Source: Marinobacter nitratireducens (GTDB lineage Bacteria > Pseudomonadota > Gammaproteobacteria > Pseudomonadales > Oleiphilaceae). From it: a DNA stretch of 64,000 bases. The DNA lies in assembly GCF_000708045.1 (NCBI RefSeq), contig NZ_ANIE01000003.1, forward strand, positions 682,001-746,000, in the 5' to 3' direction. The notes below the pieces were generated by a model. That model searched no databases. It worked only from the letters and a program-made list of their open reading frames with translations, and had not been told where the DNA came from. A program made the position numbers and the translations under genes. How positions within the stretch are numbered: position 1 is the first letter of the stretch; every line of letters begins with the position of its first letter. Positions 50,009 through 62,600 of this stretch are shown in pieces.

Positions 50009-51875
50009 TTGCCAGTTTTCCTCCGATCGACAGTTTCTCGATTTTGCGACCGCCATAGACAAGGTTCACGATGCTGCGGCTGACCATGAGTCCCGAGAAC
50101 ATCGAGGTCAGGATACCCAGGCACAGGGTTACGGCGAAGCCTTTCACCGGACCTGAGCCCATGGCAAACAGAATCACTGCGACCAGCAGTGTCGTGATAT
50201 TGGCATCAAAAATGGAAACGAACGCCCTCGAATAGCCGGAATTGATGGCTGACTGGGGCGGCACGCCCGCTCGGAGTTCTTCCCGGATACGCTCGAAAAT
50301 AAGTACGTTTGCATCCACCGCCATGCCGACGGTCAGCACGATCCCCGCAATACCTGGCAGAGTCAGCGTTGCCGAGAGAATCGACATACACGCAACCAGA
50401 AGCATCAGATTCAGGGTCAGCGACACGTTGGCAATAAGACCGAAGCCACGGTAATACACGAGCATGTAGGCGAGTACGAGCGCAAAGCCCAGCGCCACAG
50501 ACATCATCCCTGCATCAATATTCTGCTGCCCCAGGCTCGGACCGATTGTTCGCTCCTGCACAAAGTACATGGGGGCGGCAAGCGCACCGGCACGAAGCAG
50601 CAGCGCAAGCTCGGCAGCTTCAGGAATAGAATCGAGGCCGGTGATACGGAAACTGCTACCCAACGCAGACTGAACGGTGGCGAGGCTGATAATGCCCTTT
50701 TCCACCACACGCTTCTCTACCGTCGTCATTTCACCATCGACCATGCGATCTTCAGTGTCGGTACGGAACTCGATAAACAGCACGGCCATTCGACGCCCGA
50801 TCGCATTGCGGGTTGCCCGGTTCATCTGATCGCCACCGACGGAGTCCATGGTGATATTGACCTGGGGCTGGCCGTTTTCATCGAATGCCTGCTGCGCATT
50901 GGACACGTTGTTACCGGTCGTGATGATGTCTTTTTCAAGGCGCGCGGTGCGCTGAGGGTTATCCCGGAAACCGAATGTTTCGACTTCGCCCGCCGACGCG
51001 TCCTGACGGGCCTCCATACGGAACTCGAGGTTCGCCGTCGCACCAAGCACACGCTTCGCCTGAGCTGTATCCTGAACGCCCGGAAGCTCAACGATAATGC
51101 GGTCCGCGCCCTGGCGCTGAACCAACGGTTCGGCAACACCAAGCTCGTTCACGCGGTTACGGATGGTGGTCAGGTTCTGCTCCAGGGCATATTCCTGAAT
51201 CGACTTAACTTCGGCTTCGGAGAGTGACAGCACGATCTGGCGCACGTCCTCAACCGTCCGCTCATCCATCAAAAACTGGTTGTACTGACCGCGGATCAGA
51301 TCAAAGGCTTCTGCCCTTGCATCCTCATCCCGGAAACTCAGCACGATTTCACGCTGGCCCTCCACATCGCCACCACGGTAACGAATACGCTCTTCACGAA
51401 GGTCGCCCTTGATCTGGCTCGCCAACGCCTCAAGACGCTGATTCACCGCGGTATCCATATCGACTTCCAGCAGGAAGTGAACACCACCGCGCAAGTCGAG
51501 GCCGAGTTTCATCGGGCCGGCACCCAGGCTCTTGAGCCACTCTGGCGTGGACGGTGCCATGTTGAGGGCAACGAGATAATCACGACCGAGGGCGGATTGA
51601 ACAACCGGGCGAGCCTGCAACTGATCGTCTGCGCTGGTGAGACGAATCAGTGCGTCACGATCCTGCAGGGTGCTGCTTTTTACGTTGATTCCCTCGGACT
51701 CAAGGGCTTTGACGGCGCGATCCAGCACACTGGCGTTGACCTCGGTGCTACTGCGCGCACCGGTAATCTGGATGGCGTAATCGTCGGGGAAGAGATTGGG
51801 CAAAGCATAGATAAACCCGATCACAAGCGCGACCAGGATAACCAGGTTTTTCCAGAGCGGGTACTTGTTAAGCAT
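50001..51875 (-). CDS. secD: Protein translocase subunit SecD
   Basis: The 624-residue protein has membrane helix 1 near the N-terminus (LVILVALVIGFIYALPNLF), a large periplasmic domain with the conserved GLDLRGGVHFLLEVD, and a C-terminal five-helix bundle with GMAVDANVLIFERIREEL. It forms a complex with SecF and YajC. The order yajC-secD-secF is conserved. Confidence 0.97.
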   Translation of the reverse strand: MLNKYPLWKNLVILVALVIGFIYALPNLFPDDYAIQITGARSSTEVNASVLDRAVKALESEGINVKSSTLQDRDALIRLTSADDQLQARPVVQSALGRDYLVALNMAPSTPEWLKSLGAGPMKLGLDLRGGVHFLLEVDMDTAVNQRLEALASQIKGDLREERIRYRGGDVEGQREIVLSFRDEDARAEAFDLIRGQYNQFLMDERTVEDVRQIVLSLSEAEVKSIQEYALEQNLTTIRNRVNELGVAEPLVQRQGADRIIVELPGVQDTAQAKRVLGATANLEFRMEARQDASAGEVETFGFRDNPQRTARLEKDIITTGNNVSNAQQAFDENGQPQVNITMDSVGGDQMNRATRNAIGRRMAVLFIEFRTDTEDRMVDGEMTTVEKRVVEKGIISLATVQSALGSSFRITGLDSIPEAAELALLLRAGALAAPMYFVQERTIGPSLGQQNIDAGMMSVALGFALVLAYMLVYYRGFGLIANVSLTLNLMLLVACMSILSATLTLPGIAGIVLTVGMAVDANVLIFERIREELRAGVPPQSAINSGYSRAFVSIFDANITTLLVAVILFAMGSGPVKGFAVTLCLGILTSMFSGLMVSRSIVNLVYGGRKIEKLSIGGKLANV

Positions 51876-51957
51876 GGGATCCCTTTTAGCCAGCCCGCGA
51901 GCCGGCCTTGGTGTTTCTGCCAGAAAAAATCAGGCCGCCCTGTAGGCGGCCTCCGGC

Positions 51958-52320
51958 TCAGATGTCCTTCAAAGTGCCCTTTGGCAGGGCTGCTGCAACA
52001 GCAACTTTCTGAACTTTGACCTCAACATTGTCGGCAATTTCCACAACGATAAAGTCGTCAGTTACCTTGGTAATCTTGCCGGCAACACCACCGGAAGTGA
52101 CTACCTCATCGCCCTTATTCAGGCCTGACATCAGAGCCTTATGCTCTTTGGCACGCTTGGATTGCGGACGCCAGATCAGGAAATAGAAAATGGCAATAAA
52201 GCCGGCAAAGAAGATCACCTGCCCCATAACACCCATGCCCTGTGCGGCCGGATCCTGCGCCATTGCCAGTGCAGGCATCATCGCCATCAGGCCGGTCAAG
52301 AGCATCTTGATAGATTTCAT
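51958..52320 (-). CDS. yajC: Preprotein translocase accessory protein YajC
   Basis: The 120-residue protein has one membrane segment with GQVIFFAGFIAIFYFLIWRPQ, followed by the conserved cytoplasmic KRAKEHKALMSGLNKGDEVV and SGGVAGKITKV. An extra hydrophobic N-terminal stretch (MLLTGLMAMMPALAMA) looks like a signal peptide. YajC binds SecDF and the Sec holotranslocon. Confidence 0.95.
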   Translation of the reverse strand: MKSIKMLLTGLMAMMPALAMAQDPAAQGMGVMGQVIFFAGFIAIFYFLIWRPQSKRAKEHKALMSGLNKGDEVVTSGGVAGKITKVTDDFIVVEIADNVEVKVQKVAVAAALPKGTLKDI

Positions 52321-52349
52321 TCAGTTTCTCCGTAGTTAAAGCAATGTAT

Positions 52350-54589
<2,240 letters not shown>

Positions 54590-54620
54590 GGAGTGGGATT
54601 GTCATGACACCGCAGGAAAG

Positions 54621-54707
54621 TGGTAGCGGCGGGCGGACTCGAACCGCCACGGGTTTTACCCCAACGGATTTTGAATCCGTCGTGTCTACCAATTTCACCA
54701 CGCCGCC
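54621..54707 (-). tRNA. tRNA-Leu (anticodon CAA)
   Basis: The 87-base class II tRNA on the minus strand has acceptor GGCGGCG/CGCCGCT, D-loop AAATTGGTAGACAC, anticodon loop TTCAAAA giving CAA, a long variable arm, T-arm GGTTCGAGTCC and an encoded CCA. Confidence 0.95.
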
Positions 54708-54723
54708 ATCGGAGAGTGTGGGG

Positions 54724-54751
54724 ATTATACTGAGCCTGTCCGTGAAAGCAA
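54724..54751 (-). promoter_or_regulatory. Promoter of tRNA-Leu
   Basis: A perfect TATAAT (54724-54729) is preceded by a 16-base spacer and TTGCTT (54746-54751), a weak -35, on the minus strand, about 16 bases before the tRNA. Confidence 0.6.
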
Positions 54752-54759
54752 CAGGGTCA

Positions 54760-54777
54760 GCGGGCAGATCTGCCCGC
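54760..54777. repeat. 18-bp perfect palindrome downstream of flgL
   Basis: GCGGGCAGATCTGCCCGC is self-complementary and lies 12 bp past the flgL stop. It may form a hairpin ending the flagellar transcript, but it has no U-tract. Confidence 0.45.
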
Positions 54778-54789
54778 CGCGTCAAATAT

Positions 54790-56013
54790 TTACAACCTGT
54801 CGAACAGCGACAGTTGCGAAACCTGCGCAAAAGACTGCTGGGCGGCCTGAAGGACGAAACTCTGGAAGCTCAGATTACTGATGGCTTCGGCGTAATCCAC
54901 ATCCTGCAACTGGGAACGGATTTTATTGGTATAGACCGAAGAATCCTCAAGAAACGTCTTGGTGGATTCAACCGCATTCATCCGCCCGCCAAGCTCGGTC
55001 TGCTTCAGAACAATACTTTCCTGGGCATTGTCGAGATTGATCAGCGACTGGGCGATCAGATCGTCATAGGCTGAGTTGCCCTCCCCCGTTGATTTGTCCA
55101 GGGAGGTCAGCCCGGAGATGAGGTTTTCGATGCTTTTGAAAACCGACTGTTTGCCGTTCACATCCACTGTAAACTGATCCCCTGTGCCCGCCACCGCGCC
55201 GGTAATGGTCATCTCGATACCGGCAACAACAAATGGCTCTCCGCTCTCGTACACAGCGGGATCAACCGTCAGGACATCGCCCTGGGCATCGGTGGCCAGT
55301 ATGTTACCGCCAGCCTGGACTTCGATGGTGATGTCATCCGGAAATGCATTGGGGTACTCGGCAGCGAGGTCGGCCTCACTGACCAACTTGACGCCGGAGA
55401 TGTAGGCATCTGGCGTATTGATCGTTGTATGCTGAGCGGTGACGGCTTCCGGTACATCGACAAAAATCCCTTTACCGTGATCACTGATGGGCACGGTAAC
55501 GCCATCATCAATCTCCAACACGCGCTGACCTTCATCTCCCTGGTATACCCAGCTACCAGAGGCGTCCTGTTTGAAGGCCTGGACCGAACCCTGGAACCCG
55601 CTAAAAATATACTCACCCGAGGCATCCCGGGTATTGGCAATGTCAGCCAACTGCCCAAGCCGTTCCTCCAGCTCTGACGCAATGGACTGCCGGTCATTCA
55701 CCGAAAGCGCACCATTACCGGCCTGAACCGTAAGCTCACGAACCCGCTGAATGATGTCGGTTGCGCTCTGAAGGGCGCTTTCTTCTTGGCTCAGACGATT
55801 ATCCGCAAGATCGACATTGCGTTGATAGGTTTCAACCCGCGCCAGCTCCTGATCCAGCTTGAGGATTCGGGCAGCGGCAACCGGATCATCCGACGGCTGG
55901 TTTACACGCTTACCCGTCGAGATCTGCTGCTGGGTATTGTTGAGGCTGGTATTCAGCTCCTGAAGACGATTGATACCGCCGGAAAAAATCTGTTGAGATG
56001 AAATTCGCATCAT
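54790..56013 (-). CDS. flgL: Flagellar hook-filament junction protein FlgL (HAP3)
   Basis: FlgL joins hook to filament. The flagellin-like N-terminus MRISSQQIFSGGINRLQELN and C-terminal helix (SFVLQAAQQSFAQVSQLSLF) form the D0/D1 coiled coils; the middle is variable. At about 407 residues it is longer than Salmonella FlgL (317), as in pseudomonads. The start is one of two adjacent ATGs with GAGAGG about nine bases before the first. It follows flgK and ends the cluster. Confidence 0.94.
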   Translation of the reverse strand: MMRISSQQIFSGGINRLQELNTSLNNTQQQISTGKRVNQPSDDPVAAARILKLDQELARVETYQRNVDLADNRLSQEESALQSATDIIQRVRELTVQAGNGALSVNDRQSIASELEERLGQLADIANTRDASGEYIFSGFQGSVQAFKQDASGSWVYQGDEGQRVLEIDDGVTVPISDHGKGIFVDVPEAVTAQHTTINTPDAYISGVKLVSEADLAAEYPNAFPDDITIEVQAGGNILATDAQGDVLTVDPAVYESGEPFVVAGIEMTITGAVAGTGDQFTVDVNGKQSVFKSIENLISGLTSLDKSTGEGNSAYDDLIAQSLINLDNAQESIVLKQTELGGRMNAVESTKTFLEDSSVYTNKIRSQLQDVDYAEAISNLSFQSFVLQAAQQSFAQVSQLSLFDRL

Positions 56014-56048
56014 CACACGTTACCTCTCGCTACCGGATTCCACTGACA

Positions 56049-58082
56049 TCAGCGGAATGTCCCCAGCAATGTATCGAACAAATCCTGTGCCACCGACATA
56101 ACCTGAGCCGATGCGTTGTAGGCCGCCTGGTACTGGATGAGCTTGCCGGCCTCCTCATCGAGATTCACCCCGGACACACTCTCCCGCTGGGCGGTTGACT
56201 GCTCGAGAAGGGTTTTACTGGCATCCATGTCCAGCTGGCTCTGGCGGGTCTTCACGCCAATATCCTCCACCAGCCCGGCATAGCCCTCAGTAAAATTCTG
56301 GGTGCCGTTGTTCATGGTGTTCGCCGTCCCCAATGCCGCCAGCAATTCCGCATTGCGGTTATCGGACACACCATTACTGTTGTAATCGATGGAAAAGGTG
56401 TCCCCCGGTGCCGGCTCTCCGGTTACGCGGAACTGGAATCCCTGATATGCCGCACCCGCGGCGGGATCATCAGTAAACAGCTCATTCGCCTGGCCAGCGG
56501 TGTAAGGCTGGTTAGCAGCACCAATCGCTGTGCCGCCAGCATCAGTCACCGTGAACGTGAGCCCCGTTGGCCCACCGCTGGCAAAGGTGACTGTCAGCGG
56601 GCCATTTGCCAGCTCACCGGCCGACTGAAAGCCGGGTAACAGCGAGTTGGTAAACGGATTCCGGACGTTGAGCATAGTGCCCTGATCGATCTCGCCGGTA
56701 CCGATGTTCTGGTCTCCGGCCGCGGCCCGAATCGGACTGGCAAACGCCAGGTCCTCTTCCCGGCTCACTTCCAGACCAATATTCTCGGCCGCACTGCGGG
56801 TCGGCTGGATCAAATACTTGTCGCCCGCGTTGAAGGTGCCGCCCTCAACGCGAATATTGAATCCGGGAAGGCTGATTTCCGATTGAACCGGATCAGGAAG
56901 CCGCCCCTGACTGAGACTCTCGCCGGTCAGATTATCAGTCACCTCAAAGCTACGACCGTCGCCAGAGAACTGGATGGTGTAGCTGCCCCCACCAAGCTTC
57001 GCGCTGTCGGTGATTTCTACCGCCAGCTGCCCGTTCTGGGGAAGCTGATTGTTGGCATTCGGGATAACACGGCTCCGCTGGGCTTCCAGGGAATTGATGT
57101 CCGAGAAAAACAGTCCGCCGAGATCCCCTTCGAGATCCATCCCGATTTCATGCTGATGGTTCATGGTATCGGACAGGGCTATGGCAATCCGACCCAGTTC
57201 ATCAAAAGCCGGTTTCAGCGCCTGATTGTCGAAATAGTACAGACCGCCCAGTTTGCCGCCCGTCACCTGCTCGTTGATATTCAGGGTCCGCCCGCCGTTG
57301 GTCAGGGTAAAGTCGAGTCGGCTCGGATCTTCATCGCTCTTCGTGGTTCCCAGTGTCGCCGCATTGTTACCCACGACCAGCGCCAGCCCGTTGCTCAGGG
57401 AGACGTTAACCTGACTGCCTTCAGTCTTGCTCACTTTGATACTGATCAGTCCGGCCAGCTCTTTCAGCTTCTCATCCCGCTGATCCAGCAGCTCGTTGGG
57501 CATCAGCCCCTGGGCGACTCCCGGCGATTCAGAAATCGCCTGATTCAACTCAGCGATACTTTTCAACAGTGAATTGGCATCAGCAACACCCTGCTGCATC
57601 TGGGTTTTGACCGATTCCCTCTGCTGGATGAACTCCTCATTCAGCGCCTGAAAACGATTTACGATCTGCTGAGCCTCACTCAGAACAAGCTGGCGCTGCG
57701 GAAGAGACGTGGGGTCCTCTGCCGCGTTTTGCAGGCTGGCAAAGAAGTTGTTCAGAGCGTTACTGAGGCCCGTGGTTTCGCCACCAAGAAGGTTATCCAG
57801 GCGGCTCAGTTCGGAATTAAGTGTTTCCTGCTCACCATACAGCGTGTTGTCTTCACGCAGCTGCTGGGACAGGTACTCGTCGGCGAGCCGACGAATATTC
57901 GAGATGGTAACGCCACTGCCAATCGTGCCGGCGCCGGTACGCTGCCCGGTCTGGGTTTCAAACATCACCTCCTGGCGGCTGTAACCCGGCGTATTGGCGT
58001 TGGTGATGTTGTTGCCGGTGGTATTCAGTGCAGTCTGATGGCTGAGCACGCCGCTCAGGCCGATGCCGATCAAGCCAGCCAT
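56049..58082 (-). CDS. flgK: Flagellar hook-associated protein FlgK (HAP1)
   Basis: The 677-residue protein has the rod/hook N-terminal motif SGVLSHQTALNTTGNNITNA with ANTPGYSRQEV, a long variable centre, and the C-terminal NLDEEAGKLIQYQAAYNASA helix. FlgK sits at the hook tip beneath FlgL. Spacing to flgJ is 3 bp, so they are cotranscribed. Confidence 0.96.
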   Translation of the reverse strand: MAGLIGIGLSGVLSHQTALNTTGNNITNANTPGYSRQEVMFETQTGQRTGAGTIGSGVTISNIRRLADEYLSQQLREDNTLYGEQETLNSELSRLDNLLGGETTGLSNALNNFFASLQNAAEDPTSLPQRQLVLSEAQQIVNRFQALNEEFIQQRESVKTQMQQGVADANSLLKSIAELNQAISESPGVAQGLMPNELLDQRDEKLKELAGLISIKVSKTEGSQVNVSLSNGLALVVGNNAATLGTTKSDEDPSRLDFTLTNGGRTLNINEQVTGGKLGGLYYFDNQALKPAFDELGRIAIALSDTMNHQHEIGMDLEGDLGGLFFSDINSLEAQRSRVIPNANNQLPQNGQLAVEITDSAKLGGGSYTIQFSGDGRSFEVTDNLTGESLSQGRLPDPVQSEISLPGFNIRVEGGTFNAGDKYLIQPTRSAAENIGLEVSREEDLAFASPIRAAAGDQNIGTGEIDQGTMLNVRNPFTNSLLPGFQSAGELANGPLTVTFASGGPTGLTFTVTDAGGTAIGAANQPYTAGQANELFTDDPAAGAAYQGFQFRVTGEPAPGDTFSIDYNSNGVSDNRNAELLAALGTANTMNNGTQNFTEGYAGLVEDIGVKTRQSQLDMDASKTLLEQSTAQRESVSGVNLDEEAGKLIQYQAAYNASAQVMSVAQDLFDTLLGTFR

Positions 58083-58085
58083 AAC

Positions 58086-59096
58086 TTACTCCTTACCTGC
58101 AGCGCTGCCCATCGACAGCGTTGTCATCGAATCCCTGGCCATAATCCGGCGGATTTTCTCGCCGTAGGCTGGATCCGTTGCGTAACCCGCCTGCTGCAAT
58201 TTCTCAGCAAACAGTTCCGGTTGATCCGCCGACGCAAGAACATCCCGGTATCGCGGGTTTGATTCCAGGAACGACACATAGTCCCGGAAACTGGATTCGT
58301 AGTCGGGGTACGCCCGGAAAGCGGCTTGCTCTTTCATCGGAATACCCTCGCGATATTCTGTCGTGGTTATCGAAACCGAATCACCGGCCCAGCGGCTGTC
58401 TGCCTTGATACCGAACAGATTGAAACTGTGCCGATCCTCTTCACCACGGATCATGTGCCTGCCCCAGCCGGTTTCCAGTGCAGCCTGTGCAACCATGACT
58501 TTTGCGTCGATACCGGATTCACTGGCAATCCGCTCCGCCATCGGTAACAGCGTACGAACGAAGTGTTCCGGAGATTCAAAACGCTCAGGCACCGGTTGTT
58601 GATCAGTGCGCGCGTCTCCTGCAACAACTGCGGCAGTATCATCCTGATGGGACGCCACACGCGTAACTTCTTCAACCTGCTCCGGCAAAACGGGCGAGAT
58701 CGCCGGCATGGACCGGTCATAATCACCAATACTGGTCCTGTGACCGGCCAATCGGCTGCCTTCACTGTCCATGCCGGGAATCTGTCGGCTCAGCTGCTGA
58801 ACCATCGCTTCCGCCAGACCAGCCCCCTCACCGCTTGCCATGGTCAGACTGAGCTGGTTATCAAACATGTCCCGATAGAATTTGGATTGGTTGGTGTTCA
58901 GATAGTTACCCTCGGAGAACACATCACCCGCTTTGCGCATGGACTTCAGCATCTCGGACAAAAACAGGCTCTCGAACTGGCGAGCCACCTCTCTGAGTGC
59001 CGCTTGCTTGTCGTTGCCGGCTTCCGTCTTCAGCGCATTCAATCCACTGAAATCGGTATAAACCTGGGCCTGTTGAAGCTGATAGTCCTGCATCAT
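58086..59096 (-). CDS. flgJ: Peptidoglycan hydrolase / rod chaperone FlgJ
   Basis: FlgJ caps the growing rod and cuts the wall for it. The N-terminal rod-binding domain (about 30-100) has REVARQFESLFLSEMLKSM; the C-terminal glucosaminidase domain (about 180-330) has VMVAQAALETGWGRHMI with the catalytic Glu and the Tyr-containing end. This two-domain form is the beta/gammaproteobacterial type. Length 336; 5 bp from flgI. Confidence 0.95.
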   Translation of the reverse strand: MMQDYQLQQAQVYTDFSGLNALKTEAGNDKQAALREVARQFESLFLSEMLKSMRKAGDVFSEGNYLNTNQSKFYRDMFDNQLSLTMASGEGAGLAEAMVQQLSRQIPGMDSEGSRLAGHRTSIGDYDRSMPAISPVLPEQVEEVTRVASHQDDTAAVVAGDARTDQQPVPERFESPEHFVRTLLPMAERIASESGIDAKVMVAQAALETGWGRHMIRGEEDRHSFNLFGIKADSRWAGDSVSITTTEYREGIPMKEQAAFRAYPDYESSFRDYVSFLESNPRYRDVLASADQPELFAEKLQQAGYATDPAYGEKIRRIMARDSMTTLSMGSAAGKE

Positions 59097-59101
59097 CCCA
59101 C

Positions 59102-60199
59102 CTAGATCACGATCAGCTCGGCGCGCAGGGCACCGGCCTGTTTCAGGGCCTCAAGAACAGCCATGACATCACCAGGAGCCGCGCCTACCTGATTCACCGC
59201 CTGGACAATTTCATTCAGCGTAACCGCCGGTCCGAACTTGAACATCCGTGACGGTTCTTCCGTTACGGCAATCTGTGTGTCCTGCTGGACAGCGGTCTCA
59301 CCCTCCGAAAACGGGCCCGGCTGAACGACATTGGGGTTTTCCTGGATCGTGACCGTCAGGCTGCCATGGGTAATCGCCGCAGGGCTCACCTTCACATTCT
59401 GGCCAACCACAATCGTTCCGGTCCGGCTGTTGATGACGACTTTTGCAGCGTCTTCCGCTGGATCAACCTCGATGTTTTCCAGAATGGACAGAAAGCTGAC
59501 ACGCTGGGAAGGATCACGCGGCGCACGGACAGAGATCGACGTCGCGTCATGGGCATACGCCATATCCGGGCCAATGAACCCGTTGATGGCCTCGACAACC
59601 CTGCGAGCAGTGGTGAAATCGGACCGCATCAGATTGAATGTAATGGTATCGCCCTGAGTGAAGGGAGACGCCACCTCTCTCTCAATGGTTGCTCCATTGG
59701 GGATACGACCGACACTGGGCACGTTGACAGTGATTTTTGAACCATCTTGACCGTTGGCACCGAAGCCACCAACCACCATGTTTCCCTGAGCCATGGCGTA
59801 GATCTGGTTATCAGCTCCTTTCAGTGGCGTCATCAGCAAGGTGCCACCCCGCAGGCTATCGGCATTACCGATAGACGAAACGGTAATATCCAGTTCCTGC
59901 CCTGGCTTGGCGAATGGTGGCAGCACAGCGCTGACGGTAACCGCTGCCACATTCTCAAGGCTTGGGTTAACGCCTTCAGGCAAAGTCACACCGAACTGGT
60001 TCATCATGTTGCGGAAAGACTGGTTGGTGAACGGCGCTTTGTCCCCGGTACCATCCAGCCCCACAACCAGACCATAGCCCACCAGCTGGTTGTTCCGTAC
60101 ACCCTTGATGCGGGCAATATCCTTGAGACGATCCGCCAGCACTGGCGAAGCCAGTACCGACATTGCCAGCAACACGGCAAGTACTCTCCGGAGCATCAT
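59102..60199 (-). CDS. flgI: Flagellar P-ring protein FlgI
   Basis: FlgI builds the periplasmic P-ring around the rod. A Sec signal peptide ([17 protein letters not shown]) is followed by [21 protein letters not shown], the family start, and the whole length is conserved. I choose the ATG at 60199, which overlaps the flgH TGA in an ATGA junction (365 residues); a frame four codons longer is possible. Confidence 0.95.
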   Translation of the reverse strand: MMLRRVLAVLLAMSVLASPVLADRLKDIARIKGVRNNQLVGYGLVVGLDGTGDKAPFTNQSFRNMMNQFGVTLPEGVNPSLENVAAVTVSAVLPPFAKPGQELDITVSSIGNADSLRGGTLLMTPLKGADNQIYAMAQGNMVVGGFGANGQDGSKITVNVPSVGRIPNGATIEREVASPFTQGDTITFNLMRSDFTTARRVVEAINGFIGPDMAYAHDATSISVRAPRDPSQRVSFLSILENIEVDPAEDAAKVVINSRTGTIVVGQNVKVSPAAITHGSLTVTIQENPNVVQPGPFSEGETAVQQDTQIAVTEEPSRMFKFGPAVTLNEIVQAVNQVGAAPGDVMAVLEALKQAGALRAELIVI

Positions 60200-60897
60200 A
60201 GCGGCCACCATTCACTGTTAAAGAAGCGCCCGACCCAGCCCATCTGATTGGCCTGATCGAAGTCACCAGTGCCGCCGTAGCCAATTCGCGCATCCGCGAT
60301 GCGTGTCGACGCAACGGTGTTATTGGGCTGAATATCCTGGGGGCGCACCAGACCGGTCAGACGAATGAATTCGTCACCGTTGGTCAGCGACAACCATTTC
60401 TCTCCCCGAATCCGCAGGACACCATTGGGCAGCACCTCTGTTACGGTCACGGTGATGTTGCCGTTCAGGCTGTTGCTCTGATCCGCTTCTGCGGAACCCT
60501 CAAAATCACGCTCCTGATTCAGCGACGTAGCGATGCCAAAGTTGCTCTTACCGAGAATGGTTGGCTCTGGCAATGATATGTCGTTGTCCTTGGTGATACT
60601 GGTGTCCGCGTTCTTGCTTGCCTGGGTCGATTCCTGAAGCGTAACCGTCAGAATATCGCCGACGTTCAACGCGGTGGTATCACCGTAGAAGTTGTAGTTT
60701 CTGGAACTCTGGAAGATGGCACCGGATGACGGGTCCTTCTGCATCATTGACTGCGCACGTACCGGCGCGTACCGGGGGTCATCCGGAACCGCCCGGGGAC
60801 GGCTCATGGCGGTGCATCCCTGCAGTACAATCAGTGCTCCGACAAGCGCCAGCGAACTGGCGTGCCTGAACTTACTGGTTTGAATGATGCGCTTCAT
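60196..60897 (-). CDS. flgH: Flagellar L-ring lipoprotein FlgH
   Basis: FlgH forms the outer-membrane L-ring. The ATG at 60897 gives a lipoprotein signal with lipobox LQGC (Cys28) and 233 residues; conserved [20 protein letters not shown] and [20 protein letters not shown] blocks follow. Export and lipid attachment depend on Sec and Lol. Coupled to flgI by overlap. Confidence 0.95.
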   Translation of the reverse strand: MKRIIQTSKFRHASSLALVGALIVLQGCTAMSRPRAVPDDPRYAPVRAQSMMQKDPSSGAIFQSSRNYNFYGDTTALNVGDILTVTLQESTQASKNADTSITKDNDISLPEPTILGKSNFGIATSLNQERDFEGSAEADQSNSLNGNITVTVTEVLPNGVLRIRGEKWLSLTNGDEFIRLTGLVRPQDIQPNNTVASTRIADARIGYGGTGDFDQANQMGWVGRFFNSEWWPL

Positions 60898-60901
60898 GGC
60901 G

Positions 60902-61690
60902 TTAACCAATATTGTTGGTGATGAATTGCAGCATCTGGTCCGTTGTGGACACCACCTTAGAGTTCATCTCGTAGGCGCGCTGGGTGGTAATCATGTTCAC
61001 CAGCTCTTCCACAACCTCAACGTTTGATGCCTCGACCGTGCCCTGCTCAATGGTTCCCAGCCCTGCCAGGCCAGCTTCACCCTCAGTCGGGTCGCCACTG
61101 GCATTGGTCGCCTTGAACAGGTTGTTACCAATCGCCTGCAAACCCTGCGGATTGATGAAATCCACCAGCGTGATCTGTCCCAGATTGATCGGCGATGCCT
61201 GATCGTCGGTAACAGCGGTCACCGTACCGTCTTTGCCAATCGTTACCGTCGTCGCGTTATCCGGAATGGTGATCGCCGGGGACAACGCGTAGCCATCCGG
61301 ATTCACCACATCACCGTTGGAATTGAGCTGGAACTGACCATCACGGGTATAGGCAATCTGGCCATCCGGCAGCTGCACCTGGAAGAAGCCCCTGCCATTC
61401 ACGGCCATATCCAGAGGCTGCTCGGTGATCTGGAGGTTGCCCTGGGAAAACTGTTTGGCCGTGCCAACAACCCTGACACCAGTACCCAACTGCAAACCTG
61501 ACGGCAGCTCGGAGTTCTGGGTGCTAAGACCTCCAGGCTGACGATTGATCTGGTACAACAGGTCCTGGAATACCGCTCGGTCGCGCTTGAACCCAGTGGT
61601 GTTCACGTTTGCCAGGTTGTTAGAGATGGTGGACATGTTGGTGTCCTGCGCACTCAACCCGGTTTTGCTGACCCAAAGTGCTGGATGCAT
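60902..61690 (-). CDS. flgG: Flagellar distal rod protein FlgG
   Basis: The 262-residue protein starts MHPALWVSKTGLSAQDTNMS with ISNNLANVNTTGFKRDRAVF and ends with ELVNMITTQRAYEMNSKVV, the paired rod/hook motifs. The QINRQPGG insertion typical of FlgG, which stiffens the rod relative to the hook, is visible near residue 50. It lies 4 bp from flgH and 82 bp after flgF. Confidence 0.96.
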   Translation of the reverse strand: MHPALWVSKTGLSAQDTNMSTISNNLANVNTTGFKRDRAVFQDLLYQINRQPGGLSTQNSELPSGLQLGTGVRVVGTAKQFSQGNLQITEQPLDMAVNGRGFFQVQLPDGQIAYTRDGQFQLNSNGDVVNPDGYALSPAITIPDNATTVTIGKDGTVTAVTDDQASPINLGQITLVDFINPQGLQAIGNNLFKATNASGDPTEGEAGLAGLGTIEQGTVEASNVEVVEELVNMITTQRAYEMNSKVVSTTDQMLQFITNNIG

Positions 61691-61772
61691 CGATCTACTC
61701 CTTGCCGGAGACCTTCGATAGCGGCCATATTTTGCCGCTTTCAGTCTTCCCGACCATTGTGTTCAGTTGTTA

Positions 61773-62525
61773 TCAAAGGTTCTGCAACAGCCGTGCCGCC
61801 GCCTCGGAATTGTCATTCGCCGTCCTCATCACCTTGACCTGCATCTCGTACTGCCGGGATTGTTCAAGGTTGGCGATCATTTCTTCGACGGCGTTCACGT
61901 TGGAGGCTTCCAGAAATCCGGTGGCCACACGGAGGTTGCCGTCTGGCGGCTCCAGCCCGTCAATCGCCTGATCAGGCTTGCGACGAATAAACCCATCGGT
62001 CCCCTTCTCAAGGGCTTCCGCCGGCGGGTTCACCAGTTTCAGGCGATCCACTTCGACCAGCTCATCAGGAGCCCCACCCACTGGCACGATTGATACGGTG
62101 CCGTCAGCACCAACCTGGACATTCTCGAAAGGCGGCAACGCAATCGGCCCACCATTGCCCATCACCATCTCGCCGCTGGACAGACGAAGCAGGCCATTCA
62201 CATCGATCTGGAGACTGCCGGTACGGGTAAAGACCTCTTCGCCCTGCTCGTTCTGAATAGCGAGCCAGCCCTCGTTTTCGACGGCTACGTCCAGTTTTCG
62301 GCCGGTGTCCATCAAAGCGCCGGACGACAGATCGGTGCCGGGCCTTTCTGTCATGGCGTATGCCCGGGTCGGATAATGCTCACCGAACACAGGCATGCTG
62401 CGGGCCTGGGCAAAGTCTTTCTTGAACCCTGTGGTAGTGACGTTCGCCAGGTTGTTGGCGTGGGCACGCTGGGCCAGCATATTCTGCTTGGCGCCAGACA
62501 TACCGATGTAGAGGGCTTTGTCCAT
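61773..62525 (-). CDS. flgF: Flagellar proximal rod protein FlgF
   Basis: The 250-residue protein starts MDKALYIGMSGAKQNMLAQR with ANNLANVTTTGFKKDFAQ and ends with EEMIANLEQSRQYEMQVKVM, the FlgF/FlgG family ends, but lacks the FlgG-specific insertion. FlgF forms the proximal rod. It follows flgE by 75 bp. Confidence 0.95.
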   Translation of the reverse strand: MDKALYIGMSGAKQNMLAQRAHANNLANVTTTGFKKDFAQARSMPVFGEHYPTRAYAMTERPGTDLSSGALMDTGRKLDVAVENEGWLAIQNEQGEEVFTRTGSLQIDVNGLLRLSSGEMVMGNGGPIALPPFENVQVGADGTVSIVPVGGAPDELVEVDRLKLVNPPAEALEKGTDGFIRRKPDQAIDGLEPPDGNLRVATGFLEASNVNAVEEMIANLEQSRQYEMQVKVMRTANDNSEAAARLLQNL

Positions 62526-62600
62526 GGGAAAACTCCTGCCGGAATTTTGACTGTTACCAGTCTTCCTGCAGGAGTCGTGCCATGTTCAGCTTATTGCGGA